Assembly: GCA_016184235.1 (NCBI GenBank)
Contig: JACPDC010000198.1
Coordinates: forward strand, 1-14,080
Origin: Deltaproteobacteria bacterium
GTDB taxonomy: Bacteria; Desulfobacterota; Binatia; UBA9968
Length of the DNA stretch: 14,080 nt
Direction: 5' to 3'
Both the position numbers and the translations under genes were made by a program. A model generated the notes under the pieces. The model was not told the origin of the DNA. It saw only the letters and a list, made by a program, of their open reading frames with translations, and did no database searches. Shown in pieces: positions 1 through 7,879 of this stretch. Each line of letters opens with the position of its first letter. Positions within the stretch are counted from its first letter, which is position 1.

Positions 1-324
1 TTGCACTGGGTCTCGTCCGCGCATGCGCCCGCGGCCGAGGTGCGCCTGTACGATCATCTGTTCACGAGGGAGAATCCGGACGACGTCGAGGAGGGCTCCG
101 GCTGGAGGGAGAGCCTGAACTCGCGCTCGCTCGAGACGCTGACCTCGGCGCGCGTGGAGCCCAGCCTGGCCGCCGCTGCGCCGGGCAGCCATTACCAGTT
201 CGAGAGACTGGGCTACTTCTGCGCCGATTGCGTGGATTCGCGCGCGGGGGCGCTCGTCTTCAACCGGACGGTGCCGCTGCGCGACACCTGGGCTAAGATC
301 GAGAAGGCGCAGAAGAAGGGGTAA
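1..324 (+). CDS. glnS: Glutaminyl-tRNA synthetase, C-terminal fragment (5' end outside window)
   Basis: These are the last 107 codons of a gene that begins upstream of the window; the TTG at position 1 is simply the window edge, not a start. The protein would attach glutamine to tRNA-Gln in the cytoplasm. Visible signatures belong to the C-terminal anticodon-binding beta-barrel of class I GlnRS: an [14 protein letters not shown] block near residues 2-18, an EPSLA..APG block near 53-62, FERLGYFC at 67-74, and the terminal [15 protein letters not shown] block at 87-102. The combination is characteristic of GlnRS and separates it from bacterial GluRS, whose C-terminal domain is all-helical. It implies direct charging of tRNA-Gln in this organism. 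The gene ends TAA and converges on the methyltransferase gene with only 6 nt between stop codons, leaving no room for a separate terminator. Confidence 0.93.
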   Translation: MHWVSSAHAPAAEVRLYDHLFTRENPDDVEEGSGWRESLNSRSLETLTSARVEPSLAAAAPGSHYQFERLGYFCADCVDSRAGALVFNRTVPLRDTWAKIEKAQKKG

Positions 325-330
325 ATACTT

Positions 331-1167
331 TTAGATGGCTCTCATCAAGAACTGAAAAACATTTATCTCCGCCGAACGAAAGTAGGGCGCGCAGGATCTC
401 AGATACTTCATGTACGTCGTGTAAGTCTCCTCGTTCGTGACTCTTATCGCCTCGGCGCGGTTTCTTTCCAGGTTCCCTGCCCAAAGGTCCAGCGTGCGCG
501 CGTAGTGCAGGCGCAGGTTTTCCGCATGCAAAAGCTCGAATCCCGCGAGACGGCCATGACTGACTACCTGCTCAGGATCCGGAAGCCTTCCTCCCGGGAA
601 AATGTGGGTGAGAAGAAAGTGGGTCCAGCGCAAAAAAGCGAACGTTTTCTCGAAGCTCCCGGTGGTTATGGTGTGGAGAAGCATCAGACCGTCTTTTCCC
701 AACAACCCCTTGCAGCGGGCAAAAAACGCTTCGTATTTTGCAGGCGTGAAATGCTCGAATGCCCCGATCGAGACGATTTTATCGCAGGGCTCGTTGTATG
801 TCTCCCATCCCTCCAGCCGAAACTCCAACCCGTTTCTTCCCTGCGCCAGTCGATGGGTATAAGCCCACTGATTCTTGCTGAGCGTCAACCCTACTACCCC
901 TGGCCCGTATTTCTCACGGGCCCTCATGGCCGTGGAGCCCCATCCACATCCGATATCCAACAATCTTTCTCCCGGTTTCAGATCAAGCTTGCCGAGCGAG
1001 AGATCTATCTTCGCGATTTGCGCCTCCTGAAGCGTTTCCTTGCCGGTTGGAAAGTACGCGCACGAATATGTCATCGTCGGGTCGAGGAAGAGCCTGAAGA
1101 AGTCATCCGAGAGGTCGTAGTGAGCCTGGATAGACTCAAAGTCGGTGGTGAGGTGTTCGGGAGTCAC
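331..1167 (-). CDS. Cyclopropane-fatty-acyl-phospholipid synthase-type SAM methyltransferase
   Basis: A 278-residue protein of the cyclopropane fatty acid synthase/mycolic acid methyltransferase family, which transfers the SAM methyl group to the double bond of a membrane lipid acyl chain. Seen from a GTG start: the AHYDLSDDFF block (residues 15-24), MTYSCAYF (32-39), the SAM-binding LLDIGCGWGS (69-78) and GAFEHF (135-140). Cys36, Glu138, His165 and Tyr222 match the bicarbonate-binding active-site residues known in this family, so it looks active. It has the short, mycobacterial-type length and lacks the extra N-terminal domain of the E. coli enzyme. The frame is open upstream to 1338, but that extension lacks family similarity and runs into the divergent cyclase gene, so the GTG at 1167 just before the conserved block was chosen. 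The ribosome site is weak (a GAAGAAG-like stretch lies rather far upstream). The exact modification (cyclopropane, methyl branch or other) cannot be told. Confidence 0.88.
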   Translation of the reverse strand: MTPEHLTTDFESIQAHYDLSDDFFRLFLDPTMTYSCAYFPTGKETLQEAQIAKIDLSLGKLDLKPGERLLDIGCGWGSTAMRAREKYGPGVVGLTLSKNQWAYTHRLAQGRNGLEFRLEGWETYNEPCDKIVSIGAFEHFTPAKYEAFFARCKGLLGKDGLMLLHTITTGSFEKTFAFLRWTHFLLTHIFPGGRLPDPEQVVSHGRLAGFELLHAENLRLHYARTLDLWAGNLERNRAEAIRVTNEETYTTYMKYLRSCAPYFRSAEINVFQFLMRAI

Positions 1168-1297
1168 GATGGGGATCTCTGAGCTTCTTCTAACATGGAG
1201 GGCGGGAAATTGCCATTCATGCCCGCAAGCTTGCTCAGGTTGACATGGCAGCCTGTTGGTGGGAAACTTTCTCTGACAAAGAACCGATATTAACAAT

Positions 1298-1303
1298 AAA
1301 GGG
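1298..1303 (+). promoter_or_regulatory. Shine-Dalgarno site supporting a TTG start
   Basis: AAAGGG lies 5 nt before the TTG at 1309 and decides the start of the cyclase gene. No ATG lies in frame nearby, and the residues after the TTG match the usual N-terminal helix of this family. Further upstream in the 141-nt divergent gap, a perfect TTGACA hexamer stands at 1240-1245, but no good -10 box follows at 16-18 bp, so no promoter is called. Confidence 0.55.
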
Positions 1304-1308
1304 CCACG

Positions 1309-4300
1309 TTGCCACCTCTCGAAGAACAGATTGCCCAACTTCGTTCAGCCATCGCTGCCCAAGAAGCGCTTCGCCCGACGCTCGGCGATGCCGTCGTCGA
1401 AATCACCCTGACTGCCCTGCGTGCCCGGCTTGAAGGCGTCCTTGCCGAGCAAAAGGCCGGCGCGTCACCGAAACCTGAACTTTCCTCGGAGGCATTGCTT
1501 GCGCAGCTGCAAAGCTACCTTCCCAAACAACTGGCCGATAAAATGCGCGCTTCGGGCAAGATCGAGGGCGAGCGCAGACAAGTGACGGTCATCTTTGCCG
1601 ACATCTCGGGTTTCACGGCCCTTTCCGAGCGCCTCGACCCGGAGGAGGTCGCCTCTCTGGTCAACGACTGTCTAAAAGAGCTGGTTCAGGCGGTTTATCA
1701 GTACGAAGGGATGGTCGATAAATTTGTCGGCGATTGCATCATGGCGGTCTTTGGGGCCCCGGTGGCTCTCGAGGACGATGCCGATCGCGCGTTGCGCTCC
1801 GCGCTTTCCATGCGGGAGCGCCTCCAGGGTTTCAACCGGCACTGGATCGAAAAACTCGGTCAGCCTTTGGATCTCCATATCGGGGTGAACACCGGAATGG
1901 TCATCGCGGGAAATGTGGGGAGCGATCTCAGGATGAGTTACACGGTGATCGGCGACACGGTCAATACCGCCTCCCGGCTCGAGGGGGCGGCAAAAGCCGG
2001 TCAGGTTTTTGTCAGCCGGAATACTTACCGCCTGACACGCGGCGCCTTTGCATTTCAGGAGATAGACCCTATCCAGGTCAAGGGCAAACGCGATTCGCTG
2101 CAGGTCTACGAGCTTCTCCATGCGAAGGTTCAACCGGATAAGGCGCGTGGAGTGGAGGGTCTCGCCTCGCCCCTCGTGGGCCGGGAACGCGAGCGTCAGA
2201 GGCTGGTCCAATGCGTGGAAGAGCTTAGGAGGGGCAGGGGACAAATCGTGATGATTCTCGGCGACGCCGGGATCGGCAAAAGTCGCCTGATCTCCGAGGT
2301 CCGGCAGCGTGAGGGGCGGGACTTGACCTGGCTCGAGGGCCGCTCCTTCGCCTTCAGCCGCGCGCTCAGTTACGGGCCGTTTTTGGATCTTCTGCGACGC
2401 TATGCCAGCATCGCGGACGAGGACAGCGAGGCTGAGGCCCGCGCCAGTTTACGCGCCCGGCTTGAAGAGGTTTTTCCCGGCGAGAAGGAGGTCTACCCCG
2501 TTCTGGCGCAGATGCTCTCCATGCGCTTGGATCCCGAAGAGGTGGCGATCATCGGAACGATGGCAGGAGAGGCCTTTCGCTCCCGGCTTTTCGCGATCCT
2601 GGAGGGATTTCTCCTGCGCCTGGCCGCGCAAAAACCCGTGGGGTTGGTGCTTGAAGATTTGCACTGGGCCGATCAGAGCTCTATCGAGTTGGTGAGTTAT
2701 CTTTTTTCCGTCGCGGCGCGCGCACCTGTGGCCATTGTCCTGCTCGGGCGCCCGCGGGGGGAGGCGCCGGGGAATTGGGAGAAACTTGCGCCGGCGCTTG
2801 ACGAATATCGCGACCGTTACATGGAGGTTTCCCTTCGCCCTCTCTCCGGAGAGTCCAGCCATGACCTGGTAAAGGGGTTGCTCAGTGGCAGCGTGCTCCC
2901 TGAGAAACTAGGTCAGGTGATCCTCGAAAAAGCGGAAGGCAACCCGTTCTTTGTGGAAGAAGTGCTTCGGTCGCTCATCGAGCGCGGCGTGCTGACGCGC
3001 GAGGATACCGGGTGGAAGGTCACGGGACTTGTCGAGACATTTCAAGTGCCGGACACGCTTCAGGGCGTGCTCCTGTCTCGTTTGGATCGGCTTCCCGAGG
3101 AAACCAAGCGCGTCGTCCAGAAGGCCGCGGTCATTGGCCGGGTCTTTCTTTACCGGGTGCTGGACCACATGGCCCGTGGGGAATCCGGATTGGAAACGCA
3201 GGTCATGTTTCTCGAGGATGCGGAGCTGGTGCGTGAGCGCTCGCGAGTGCCCGATATCGAATATATTTTTCAGCATGCGCTGACGCAGGAGGTCGCCTAT
3301 CAGACGTTGCTTGCTCCAGCCCGCAAACCGCTGCACCAAAAAGTCGGGGAGGCGCTGGAGGCCATTTTTGCCGAGCGGATCGAGGAGTTCACCGGACTCT
3401 TGGCCTACCATTACTTCCGCGGGGAGGCATGGGAAAAGGCCCTTGAGTATTCGGCGCGGGCTGCCGACACGGCGGTTTCCCTTTATGCCTATGCCGAGGC
3501 GCGCGAGCATTATCATCGCGCCCTCGAGGCCCTCAAAAATCTTCCCGATGAGCAGGCAAACCGTCAGAGGCGCGTGGATCTGAGCGTTAAGCTGGTGAAC
3601 GTATCGCTCCAGGCTGAATCGCCGGAGAAAAACCTGGCCCTCCTTGCCGAGGCCGAGACCACGGCGCTGTCGCTTAACGATCCGGCCCGCGTGGCCCGCA
3701 CCCAGCTTTGGATCGGGCGGGCGCATTACCTGGCGGGGCGCTCGCGAGAGGCGATTGGTTACTTCCAAAAGGTGCTCGCCGTAGCCCCCAAACTCGGTGA
3801 TCCGGAACTCCTGGCTCTGCCCGGAGCCGTGATCGGCCGGGTCCTTTTCATGCAGGGCCAGTTTACGAAGTCTGTGCAGCTTCTGAACCAGGCCGCGCCG
3901 CTGCTGGAGGCGGCGAAAAACCGGCATGAGGCGCTCTTCGCTTATATTTATCGGGCGGGGGCGCGCACCTGTCTGGGAGACTACGAAGCCGGCTTGGCCG
4001 AGTTGAACGGCGTGCTTAAGGTCGCTCAAGCCAGTCGCAACCAGAATGCCGAGACGATGGCGCATACCGCCCTGGCGATGATCCGGCTGATTGCCGGGAG
4101 GTATGTCGAGGCGATCGAGGACGCCCATCAGGCTCTGGCGGTCGCCGAGAAGAGCGGCGACGCCATGTTCCGATATTCGAGCAATTCTTTCATGGCTTGG
4201 GGCCTCACGGGGATGGGGGACTACGAGGGGGCGCTCCGGCATTGGGCTGCGGCCCATGAGGCCGCCAAGCCTCTGGGGGGCCGTCTTTTGCTTGGAGAGT

Positions 4301-4704
4301 GGCTGGCGGGAATCGAGAGCGAGACCCTGCTGGAATCGGGCAACCTGGACTCGGCGCTGAAGAGAGGAGAGGAGGCCCTGGCGATCGCCAAAGCGGCTGG
4401 AAGCGTAATCGCCGAGGCCCTGGCGGAGCGCGCCATCGGTCGCGTCCTGGCGGCGAGCCCGCCTCCACGCTGTGACGAGGCCGATGCCCATCTGGCCAAA
4501 GGCGCGTCGCTCATGGAAGGGATTGGGGCAAAATTCGAGTTGGCGCGCACCTCTCTCGCTCAAGGCCGGGCGCGAATTGCCCGCGGAGACCACAGCGGCG
4601 CCGTGGAGTTGCTCCAGCGCGCCGCCGCGCTTTCGAGCGAATGCGGCCTTAAACGCGAGGAAGCAGTGGCACGCGGTCTGCTGGCAGAGATCGGGACGGC
4701 GTAG
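1309..4704 (+). CDS. Class III adenylate cyclase fused to AAA/STAND ATPase and TPR-like repeats
   Basis: A 1131-residue cytoplasmic signalling protein expected to make cAMP from ATP. Order: an N-terminal helix (1-50); a class III catalytic domain (about 88-270); an AAA_16/STAND-type ATPase (about 285-480) with Walker A GDAGIGKS at 318-325 and Walker B VLEDLHWAD at 447-455; a winged-helix-like connector; then an alanine/leucine-rich helical TPR-like tail (about 690-1131). Cyclase residues are complete: metal-binding Asp98 and Asp142, base-selecting Lys138, and Asn219 and Arg223 for transition-state binding. The second base-selecting position is Thr212 instead of Asp, the class IIIb pattern also found in the bicarbonate-responsive soluble cyclases. 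The domain order resembles mammalian ADCY10, but with a single cyclase domain. No membrane segment is seen. It is divergent from the methyltransferase and converges on the SGNH gene with 12 nt between stops. The trigger sensed by the ATPase/TPR part is unknown. Confidence 0.92.
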   Translation: MPPLEEQIAQLRSAIAAQEALRPTLGDAVVEITLTALRARLEGVLAEQKAGASPKPELSSEALLAQLQSYLPKQLADKMRASGKIEGERRQVTVIFADISGFTALSERLDPEEVASLVNDCLKELVQAVYQYEGMVDKFVGDCIMAVFGAPVALEDDADRALRSALSMRERLQGFNRHWIEKLGQPLDLHIGVNTGMVIAGNVGSDLRMSYTVIGDTVNTASRLEGAAKAGQVFVSRNTYRLTRGAFAFQEIDPIQVKGKRDSLQVYELLHAKVQPDKARGVEGLASPLVGRERERQRLVQCVEELRRGRGQIVMILGDAGIGKSRLISEVRQREGRDLTWLEGRSFAFSRALSYGPFLDLLRRYASIADEDSEAEARASLRARLEEVFPGEKEVYPVLAQMLSMRLDPEEVAIIGTMAGEAFRSRLFAILEGFLLRLAAQKPVGLVLEDLHWADQSSIELVSYLFSVAARAPVAIVLLGRPRGEAPGNWEKLAPALDEYRDRYMEVSLRPLSGESSHDLVKGLLSGSVLPEKLGQVILEKAEGNPFFVEEVLRSLIERGVLTREDTGWKVTGLVETFQVPDTLQGVLLSRLDRLPEETKRVVQKAAVIGRVFLYRVLDHMARGESGLETQVMFLEDAELVRERSRVPDIEYIFQHALTQEVAYQTLLAPARKPLHQKVGEALEAIFAERIEEFTGLLAYHYFRGEAWEKALEYSARAADTAVSLYAYAEAREHYHRALEALKNLPDEQANRQRRVDLSVKLVNVSLQAESPEKNLALLAEAETTALSLNDPARVARTQLWIGRAHYLAGRSREAIGYFQKVLAVAPKLGDPELLALPGAVIGRVLFMQGQFTKSVQLLNQAAPLLEAAKNRHEALFAYIYRAGARTCLGDYEAGLAELNGVLKVAQASRNQNAETMAHTALAMIRLIAGRYVEAIEDAHQALAVAEKSGDAMFRYSSNSFMAWGLTGMGDYEGALRHWAAAHEAAKPLGGRLLLGEWLAGIESETLLESGNLDSALKRGEEALAIAKAAGSVIAEALAERAIGRVLAASPPPRCDEADAHLAKGASLMEGIGAKFELARTSLAQGRARIARGDHSGAVELLQRAAALSSECGLKREEAVARGLLAEIGTA

Positions 4705-4716
4705 ATCGTTCAGGAC

Positions 4717-6414
4717 TTACTCGGGCTGAATCCCCAGGAATCGAAGGCTTGGGGAAAGTGCGCGGAAAGCGGCCTCTGCTAGACGGTTGTGCCCTTTGAC
4801 AGACGGATGCCAGGCGTCTACTGGATGAACCAATTCAACTGAGCTGAGATCTACTGTCGCCAGTGCGTCGGAATACTCGAGGTGAACGTTCGGATAGCTC
4901 CCAAGCTCTTGATTCAGATTATCCACAAGATCCCGAAGCTCGGCGTTCATCATCAGCGCGAGGCGGATCATGTTGTTTTGATACTCCGGCCGCATCGAAA
5001 CGAATATCCGGTATCCCGTTTCGAAATGGGGATAAAGTTCGGGGTCTTTTTCTTTCAGCAATCCCGCCGCTCGCCGGGCTTTAAAAAACGCCTCAAAATT
5101 AACCACGCCGAAGACCACTATCACCGTTTTATGCTTTTCTTTTTTGGCCCGATCAACGAGCCGCTCCAATTGACGGGCGTAGTATTTTCTGAAGCGCCAG
5201 AGCCTTCTTAGCAAAGACATATCGGGGTTTTTGCGTCCCTCCGCATCGAGGGGTGCGGCCCAATTGATATTGTTATGACCCATCCAAATCAGCGTCAAAT
5301 CTGGAAATCTCTCATCCTCGAGAATCTGGTCCACCTGCTTTGAGAAATGGCTGGTTTTTGAAAGCATTTGAAAGAAAGTATCACCTCCCGAGTCCACATT
5401 GGCGCCGGCGCCTGAGTATTCGGTGGCAGCTAGGGGAGTGAATTTCTCAAGCCGCTCGTAAATGCTGTAGATGCTGTCAGGGGAATTGTCCGTGTCTAAG
5501 AACCAGTTCCGCTGATGCCGTGTTCTCACTCTCCAAAACATGCTTGGAATAGAGGAGACGTACGCGTCTTTGACCAGGCTGTCCCCAATCATGGCGACTT
5601 GGGGCAGTCGCCGGATCAATTGATCTTCGGTGAGATCGCCCCGTTGGTATTCGAGGTAGTCCTTATAAAACGCCGACGATGTTTGTGAAATTCTCTCCAG
5701 ATAGTCCGGGGTGACAGCGCTCCTGGATGTCGTGAAGAGCCGATCGACTACGAAAACAAGATCGATAAGAAGAGAGGTAGCCCTCTCCCCGAGGCTCGCG
5801 ATCAGGCCGAGGGGTCCTGCGGAGTTCTCGAACTCCGGAAGATATAAGCTGATCAATTTCCGATCGAAGTAAGCGAGGTCGGCCTCCATGGGAGTTCCAA
5901 AGCGGCTCGGTTCCCGAATGACTTTAAATTCTACTTTGATGAGGCCTGCGGCAGACGCCTGCCCATAGACGGTATGCGAGAAATCATATGCTTCGCTGGC
6001 GCGAGCGTCAGGGCCGATCTTTTGGAATCCGCGAACCAGATCGATTCTGTTGCCCTCTATTGTCAAGTCGCGGTCTAAATATACTTTGTCCGGGGAGAGG
6101 AATGTTCCCTCGCCGGGATTTCTTTCCCACGCTTTCAGCGGGATTTCAAATGTTCCCTCTTCGATGGCAAAAAAGGGAATATAGATTTTGTATGAGCGAT
6201 CGGGCATTGGGGTTATTGGGACGCGCTCAGGGATGCCTCCTTCCTGTTCCACGCTCAGGGAGGTCATCTCAATCCAGTAGGTATATTTTCCCGAGGCTCC
6301 TGTTGGATCAGGTTCCGCTGCCGGGCGTACATGAGCTGGAAGGGTTAGAAAAAGAGAGAGAATGACAACCGCGGAGAGTAACCTCAAACTGGCTGCAAAT
6401 CGAGCGCGGAGCAT
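4717..6414 (-). CDS. Secreted SGNH/GDSL-type hydrolase with unrecognised N-terminal domain
   Basis: A 565-residue exported protein, probably an esterase, acyl hydrolase or acetyltransferase-like enzyme acting in the periplasm or at the cell surface. The ATG at 6414 is preferred because it gives a clear signal peptide: arginines at residues 3, 5 and 11, a hydrophobic core near 12-24, then PAHVRPAAE. The frame is open to 6504, but that extension would bury the signal. The SGNH domain fills the C-terminal half: MIGDSL with Ser279 (block I), glycines around 335-337 (block II), MGHNN with Asn381 (block III), and DAWHP with Asp533 and His536 (block V). The catalytic set is complete. Residues about 35-220 form a beta-rich domain I do not recognise, followed by a helical spacer. 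It lies 131 nt downstream of the FadL-like gene on the same strand and may be co-transcribed. The substrate is unknown; a role on lipids or polysaccharide esters is inference. Confidence 0.82.
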   Translation of the reverse strand: MLRARFAASLRLLSAVVILSLFLTLPAHVRPAAEPDPTGASGKYTYWIEMTSLSVEQEGGIPERVPITPMPDRSYKIYIPFFAIEEGTFEIPLKAWERNPGEGTFLSPDKVYLDRDLTIEGNRIDLVRGFQKIGPDARASEAYDFSHTVYGQASAAGLIKVEFKVIREPSRFGTPMEADLAYFDRKLISLYLPEFENSAGPLGLIASLGERATSLLIDLVFVVDRLFTTSRSAVTPDYLERISQTSSAFYKDYLEYQRGDLTEDQLIRRLPQVAMIGDSLVKDAYVSSIPSMFWRVRTRHQRNWFLDTDNSPDSIYSIYERLEKFTPLAATEYSGAGANVDSGGDTFFQMLSKTSHFSKQVDQILEDERFPDLTLIWMGHNNINWAAPLDAEGRKNPDMSLLRRLWRFRKYYARQLERLVDRAKKEKHKTVIVVFGVVNFEAFFKARRAAGLLKEKDPELYPHFETGYRIFVSMRPEYQNNMIRLALMMNAELRDLVDNLNQELGSYPNVHLEYSDALATVDLSSVELVHPVDAWHPSVKGHNRLAEAAFRALSPSLRFLGIQPE

Positions 6415-6424
6415 CGTAGATTTA

Positions 6425-6454
6425 AAGATACATGATTCTACAGGGGGTTGGCAA
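6425..6454 (-). promoter_or_regulatory. Candidate promoter for the SGNH hydrolase gene
   Basis: Read on the minus strand, TTGCCA (6454-6449) and TATCTT (6430-6425) are separated by 18 bp and resemble -35 and -10 boxes. Transcription would start only a few bases before the ATG at 6414, which also lacks a clear Shine-Dalgarno site. A leaderless transcript would fit both facts, but the motif match is moderate and chance cannot be excluded. Confidence 0.25.
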
Positions 6455-6545
6455 ATGCAGTTCTTAGGCCGGTCAGAACGTAAATCCCAGGGTGATAGAA
6501 ACAAAGTTTTTGAAGACGGAGTATTAGTCTTGTCCGGGGGTGAGG

Positions 6546-7799
6546 CTAAAAACGGTAGGTCAAATGCAGGGAAACGAAATTGTGAAAGATCTCGTACTTA
6601 TCCCGGCCTGGGGCTACCGTGTTGGCTGAGTTGCCGGCTTCCAGCACGTCATTGAGCACGCTGCGCTTCATGTAGAAAACCGCCATATATGCCAGGTCGA
6701 CTCCGACGCTTCCCCAGCGGTAGCCAAGCCCGGCGTTGAGCGTGAGAAGGTCCGCGCCGGGAATGGAGGGGCTCAGAGTCCTGGCCGGGATCGGGGTCTC
6801 ATCAACCGTGACGCCCGCTCTGAGCTCCAGGTTCTCCGTGGCGCGGTACGAGGCGCCGAGTCTCAGTATGCTGGCGTCTTTCCACAGCGACTGAATGAAG
6901 AGGCCTCCAAGACCGCCGCCCAGCAGGGCCGGAGTGAAGCGCGCTTTGAGGTGGCGGAACTCGCTCCAATGAGTGTAGTCGTAGACGAATTCCGCCGCCC
7001 AATCCGGCGTGATCTGCCAGTTCAGCCCCATGCTGATGACCGGCGGCAGCGGTATTTGTGTTCCTTTGGATCGCGCCGTTGAGATTGCTCCCGTGGCGTC
7101 GGCGACCTTGGCAAGAGCGGTGTCGAAGTTCAGATCGACCCGGCTGCGGTAGGTGAGGCCGAGCTTGATTCTCTCCACAGGCTTGTAGAGCAACCCGACG
7201 TTGTAGCCATACCCGTTATCCGTGTCCGTAAGACGGACTTTGCCCTCCGCCCCTCCGCCTAAGAACAAGGACCGGGCAAAGAGAGCAGAAGAGTGGACAA
7301 AGCTGAGGCCTCCGCCAACAGAGAGCGAGGGATTCATGCGCCAGGAGATAGCCGGGGTGAGATACATCGTTCGCAGCTCCGAGCGAACCGCGCCGAAGCG
7401 CGTAAAGCTGTTCTCATCATAACTCGCCGCCAGGCCGTAAGGGGCGTAGAGACCGATCCCTGCGGTAAGATCCGTTGCCGGCAGGTGGTAGTTGGCGAAG
7501 AACGTAGGGATAAAATTATCGTCATGGCGATTGACCGACGTCCGCCCGCTATTGCCGATACTGCTTACTACGTGGATGTAGTTTACTCCCGCGAGGATGC
7601 GGTTCCCCTCGATCTCGGTCAGCGCTGCCGGGTTCACGTAGACTGCCGACGGATCGGCAACCCCGGCAGTCACCGCGTTGGCCAGGCCTACCGCGCGAGC
7701 GCTCTGGTGGGGAATCGCGTACCCGCCTCCGGAGGCCTCTTGGAGGAGCAGGGAGAGACACAGGAGCGGCGCGCCTGCTAGTAGAGGGAGCCTGGCCAT
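6546..7799 (-). CDS. FadL/TodX-family outer-membrane hydrophobic-compound channel
   Basis: A 417-residue outer-membrane beta-barrel of the OMPP1/FadL/TodX family, which carries fatty acids or aromatic hydrocarbons across the outer membrane. The signal peptide is residues 1 to about 24, with a leucine-rich core. The mature N-terminus shows the family's plug signature: GGYAIPHQSARAVGLANA followed by AVTAGVADPSAVYVNPAAL. The body alternates polar and aromatic residues as barrel strands do, with GIGLYAPYGLA and a late LGYRWGSVGVDLAYMA strand. The last residue is Phe in HLTYRF, the usual outer-membrane assembly signal. Length is typical for the family. The gene is divergent from the HTH-led operon across 102 bp and is followed by the SGNH hydrolase gene on the same strand, which hints at uptake and breakdown of a lipid or ester. 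The cargo cannot be inferred. The ATG start has an AAAGGGG ribosome site that sits inside a small hairpin. Confidence 0.9.
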   Translation of the reverse strand: MARLPLLAGAPLLCLSLLLQEASGGGYAIPHQSARAVGLANAVTAGVADPSAVYVNPAALTEIEGNRILAGVNYIHVVSSIGNSGRTSVNRHDDNFIPTFFANYHLPATDLTAGIGLYAPYGLAASYDENSFTRFGAVRSELRTMYLTPAISWRMNPSLSVGGGLSFVHSSALFARSLFLGGGAEGKVRLTDTDNGYGYNVGLLYKPVERIKLGLTYRSRVDLNFDTALAKVADATGAISTARSKGTQIPLPPVISMGLNWQITPDWAAEFVYDYTHWSEFRHLKARFTPALLGGGLGGLFIQSLWKDASILRLGASYRATENLELRAGVTVDETPIPARTLSPSIPGADLLTLNAGLGYRWGSVGVDLAYMAVFYMKRSVLNDVLEAGNSANTVAPGRDKYEIFHNFVSLHLTYRF

Positions 7800-7800
7800 T

Positions 7801-7813
7801 AGGGGTGGCCCCT
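7801..7813 (-). promoter_or_regulatory. Hairpin over the ribosome-binding site of the FadL-like gene
   Basis: In the mRNA the sequence AGGGG-CCA-CCCCT forms a perfect 5-bp, GC-rich stem with a 3-nt loop just before the ATG. The 5' arm contains the only Shine-Dalgarno candidate (AAAGGGG), so folding would hide it. This is seen in the sequence; a regulatory role is inference. Confidence 0.4.
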
Positions 7814-7832
7814 TTCTTAGTCGAAAGCCGGA

Positions 7833-7861
7833 TTGACTACAACAGAAAAATTCTGTATACG
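7833..7861 (+). promoter_or_regulatory. Sigma-70-type promoter of the HTH-VTC-MFS-sensor operon
   Basis: TTGACT (7833-7838) and TATACG (7856-7861) are spaced by exactly 17 bp and match the -35 and -10 consensus at 5 of 6 and 4 of 6 positions. Transcription would start near 7868, about 34 nt before the ATG of the HTH gene. Its position in the divergent gap in front of a six-gene run makes it the best promoter candidate in the window. Confidence 0.6.
7842..7856. promoter_or_regulatory. Palindromic operator candidate inside the promoter spacer
   Basis: ACAGAA-AAA-TTCTGT is a perfect inverted repeat with 6-bp arms lying between the -35 and -10 boxes of the operon promoter and touching the first base of the -10. 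A dimeric regulator bound here would block transcription. The regulator is unknown. Confidence 0.45.
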
Positions 7862-7879
7862 GATAGCAACTCCTGCTAA
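7850..7879 (-). promoter_or_regulatory. Weak candidate promoter for the FadL-like gene
   Basis: On the minus strand TTAGCA (7879-7874) and CAGAAT (7855-7850), 18 bp apart, each match 4 of 6 consensus positions. If real, the -10 lies within the palindrome at 7842-7856 and the -35 overlaps the TGCTA repeats, so the divergent genes would share control elements. Confidence 0.22.

Noticed and set aside
505..1182. 225-codon open frame on the plus strand
   Set aside because: Lies antisense to the methyltransferase, whose motifs are clear; the plus-strand translation shows no recognisable domain.
1202..1226. GCGGG ... CCCGC inverted repeat between the methyltransferase and cyclase genes
   Set aside because: Arms of only 5 bp with a 15-nt spacer and no T-run; too weak to call a terminator or operator.
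1168..1338. 57-residue N-terminal extension of the methyltransferase frame
   Set aside because: It overlaps the start of the divergent cyclase gene, carries no family similarity, and the conserved methyltransferase block begins right after the GTG at 1167.
2908..4593. 561-codon open frame on the minus strand
   Set aside because: Antisense shadow of the GC-rich TPR-like part of the cyclase gene; composition is rich in Arg, Pro and Gly and no motif is visible.
4702..4719. Terminator between the convergent cyclase and SGNH genes
   Set aside because: Only 12 nt separate the stop codons and no hairpin followed by a T-run was found on either strand.
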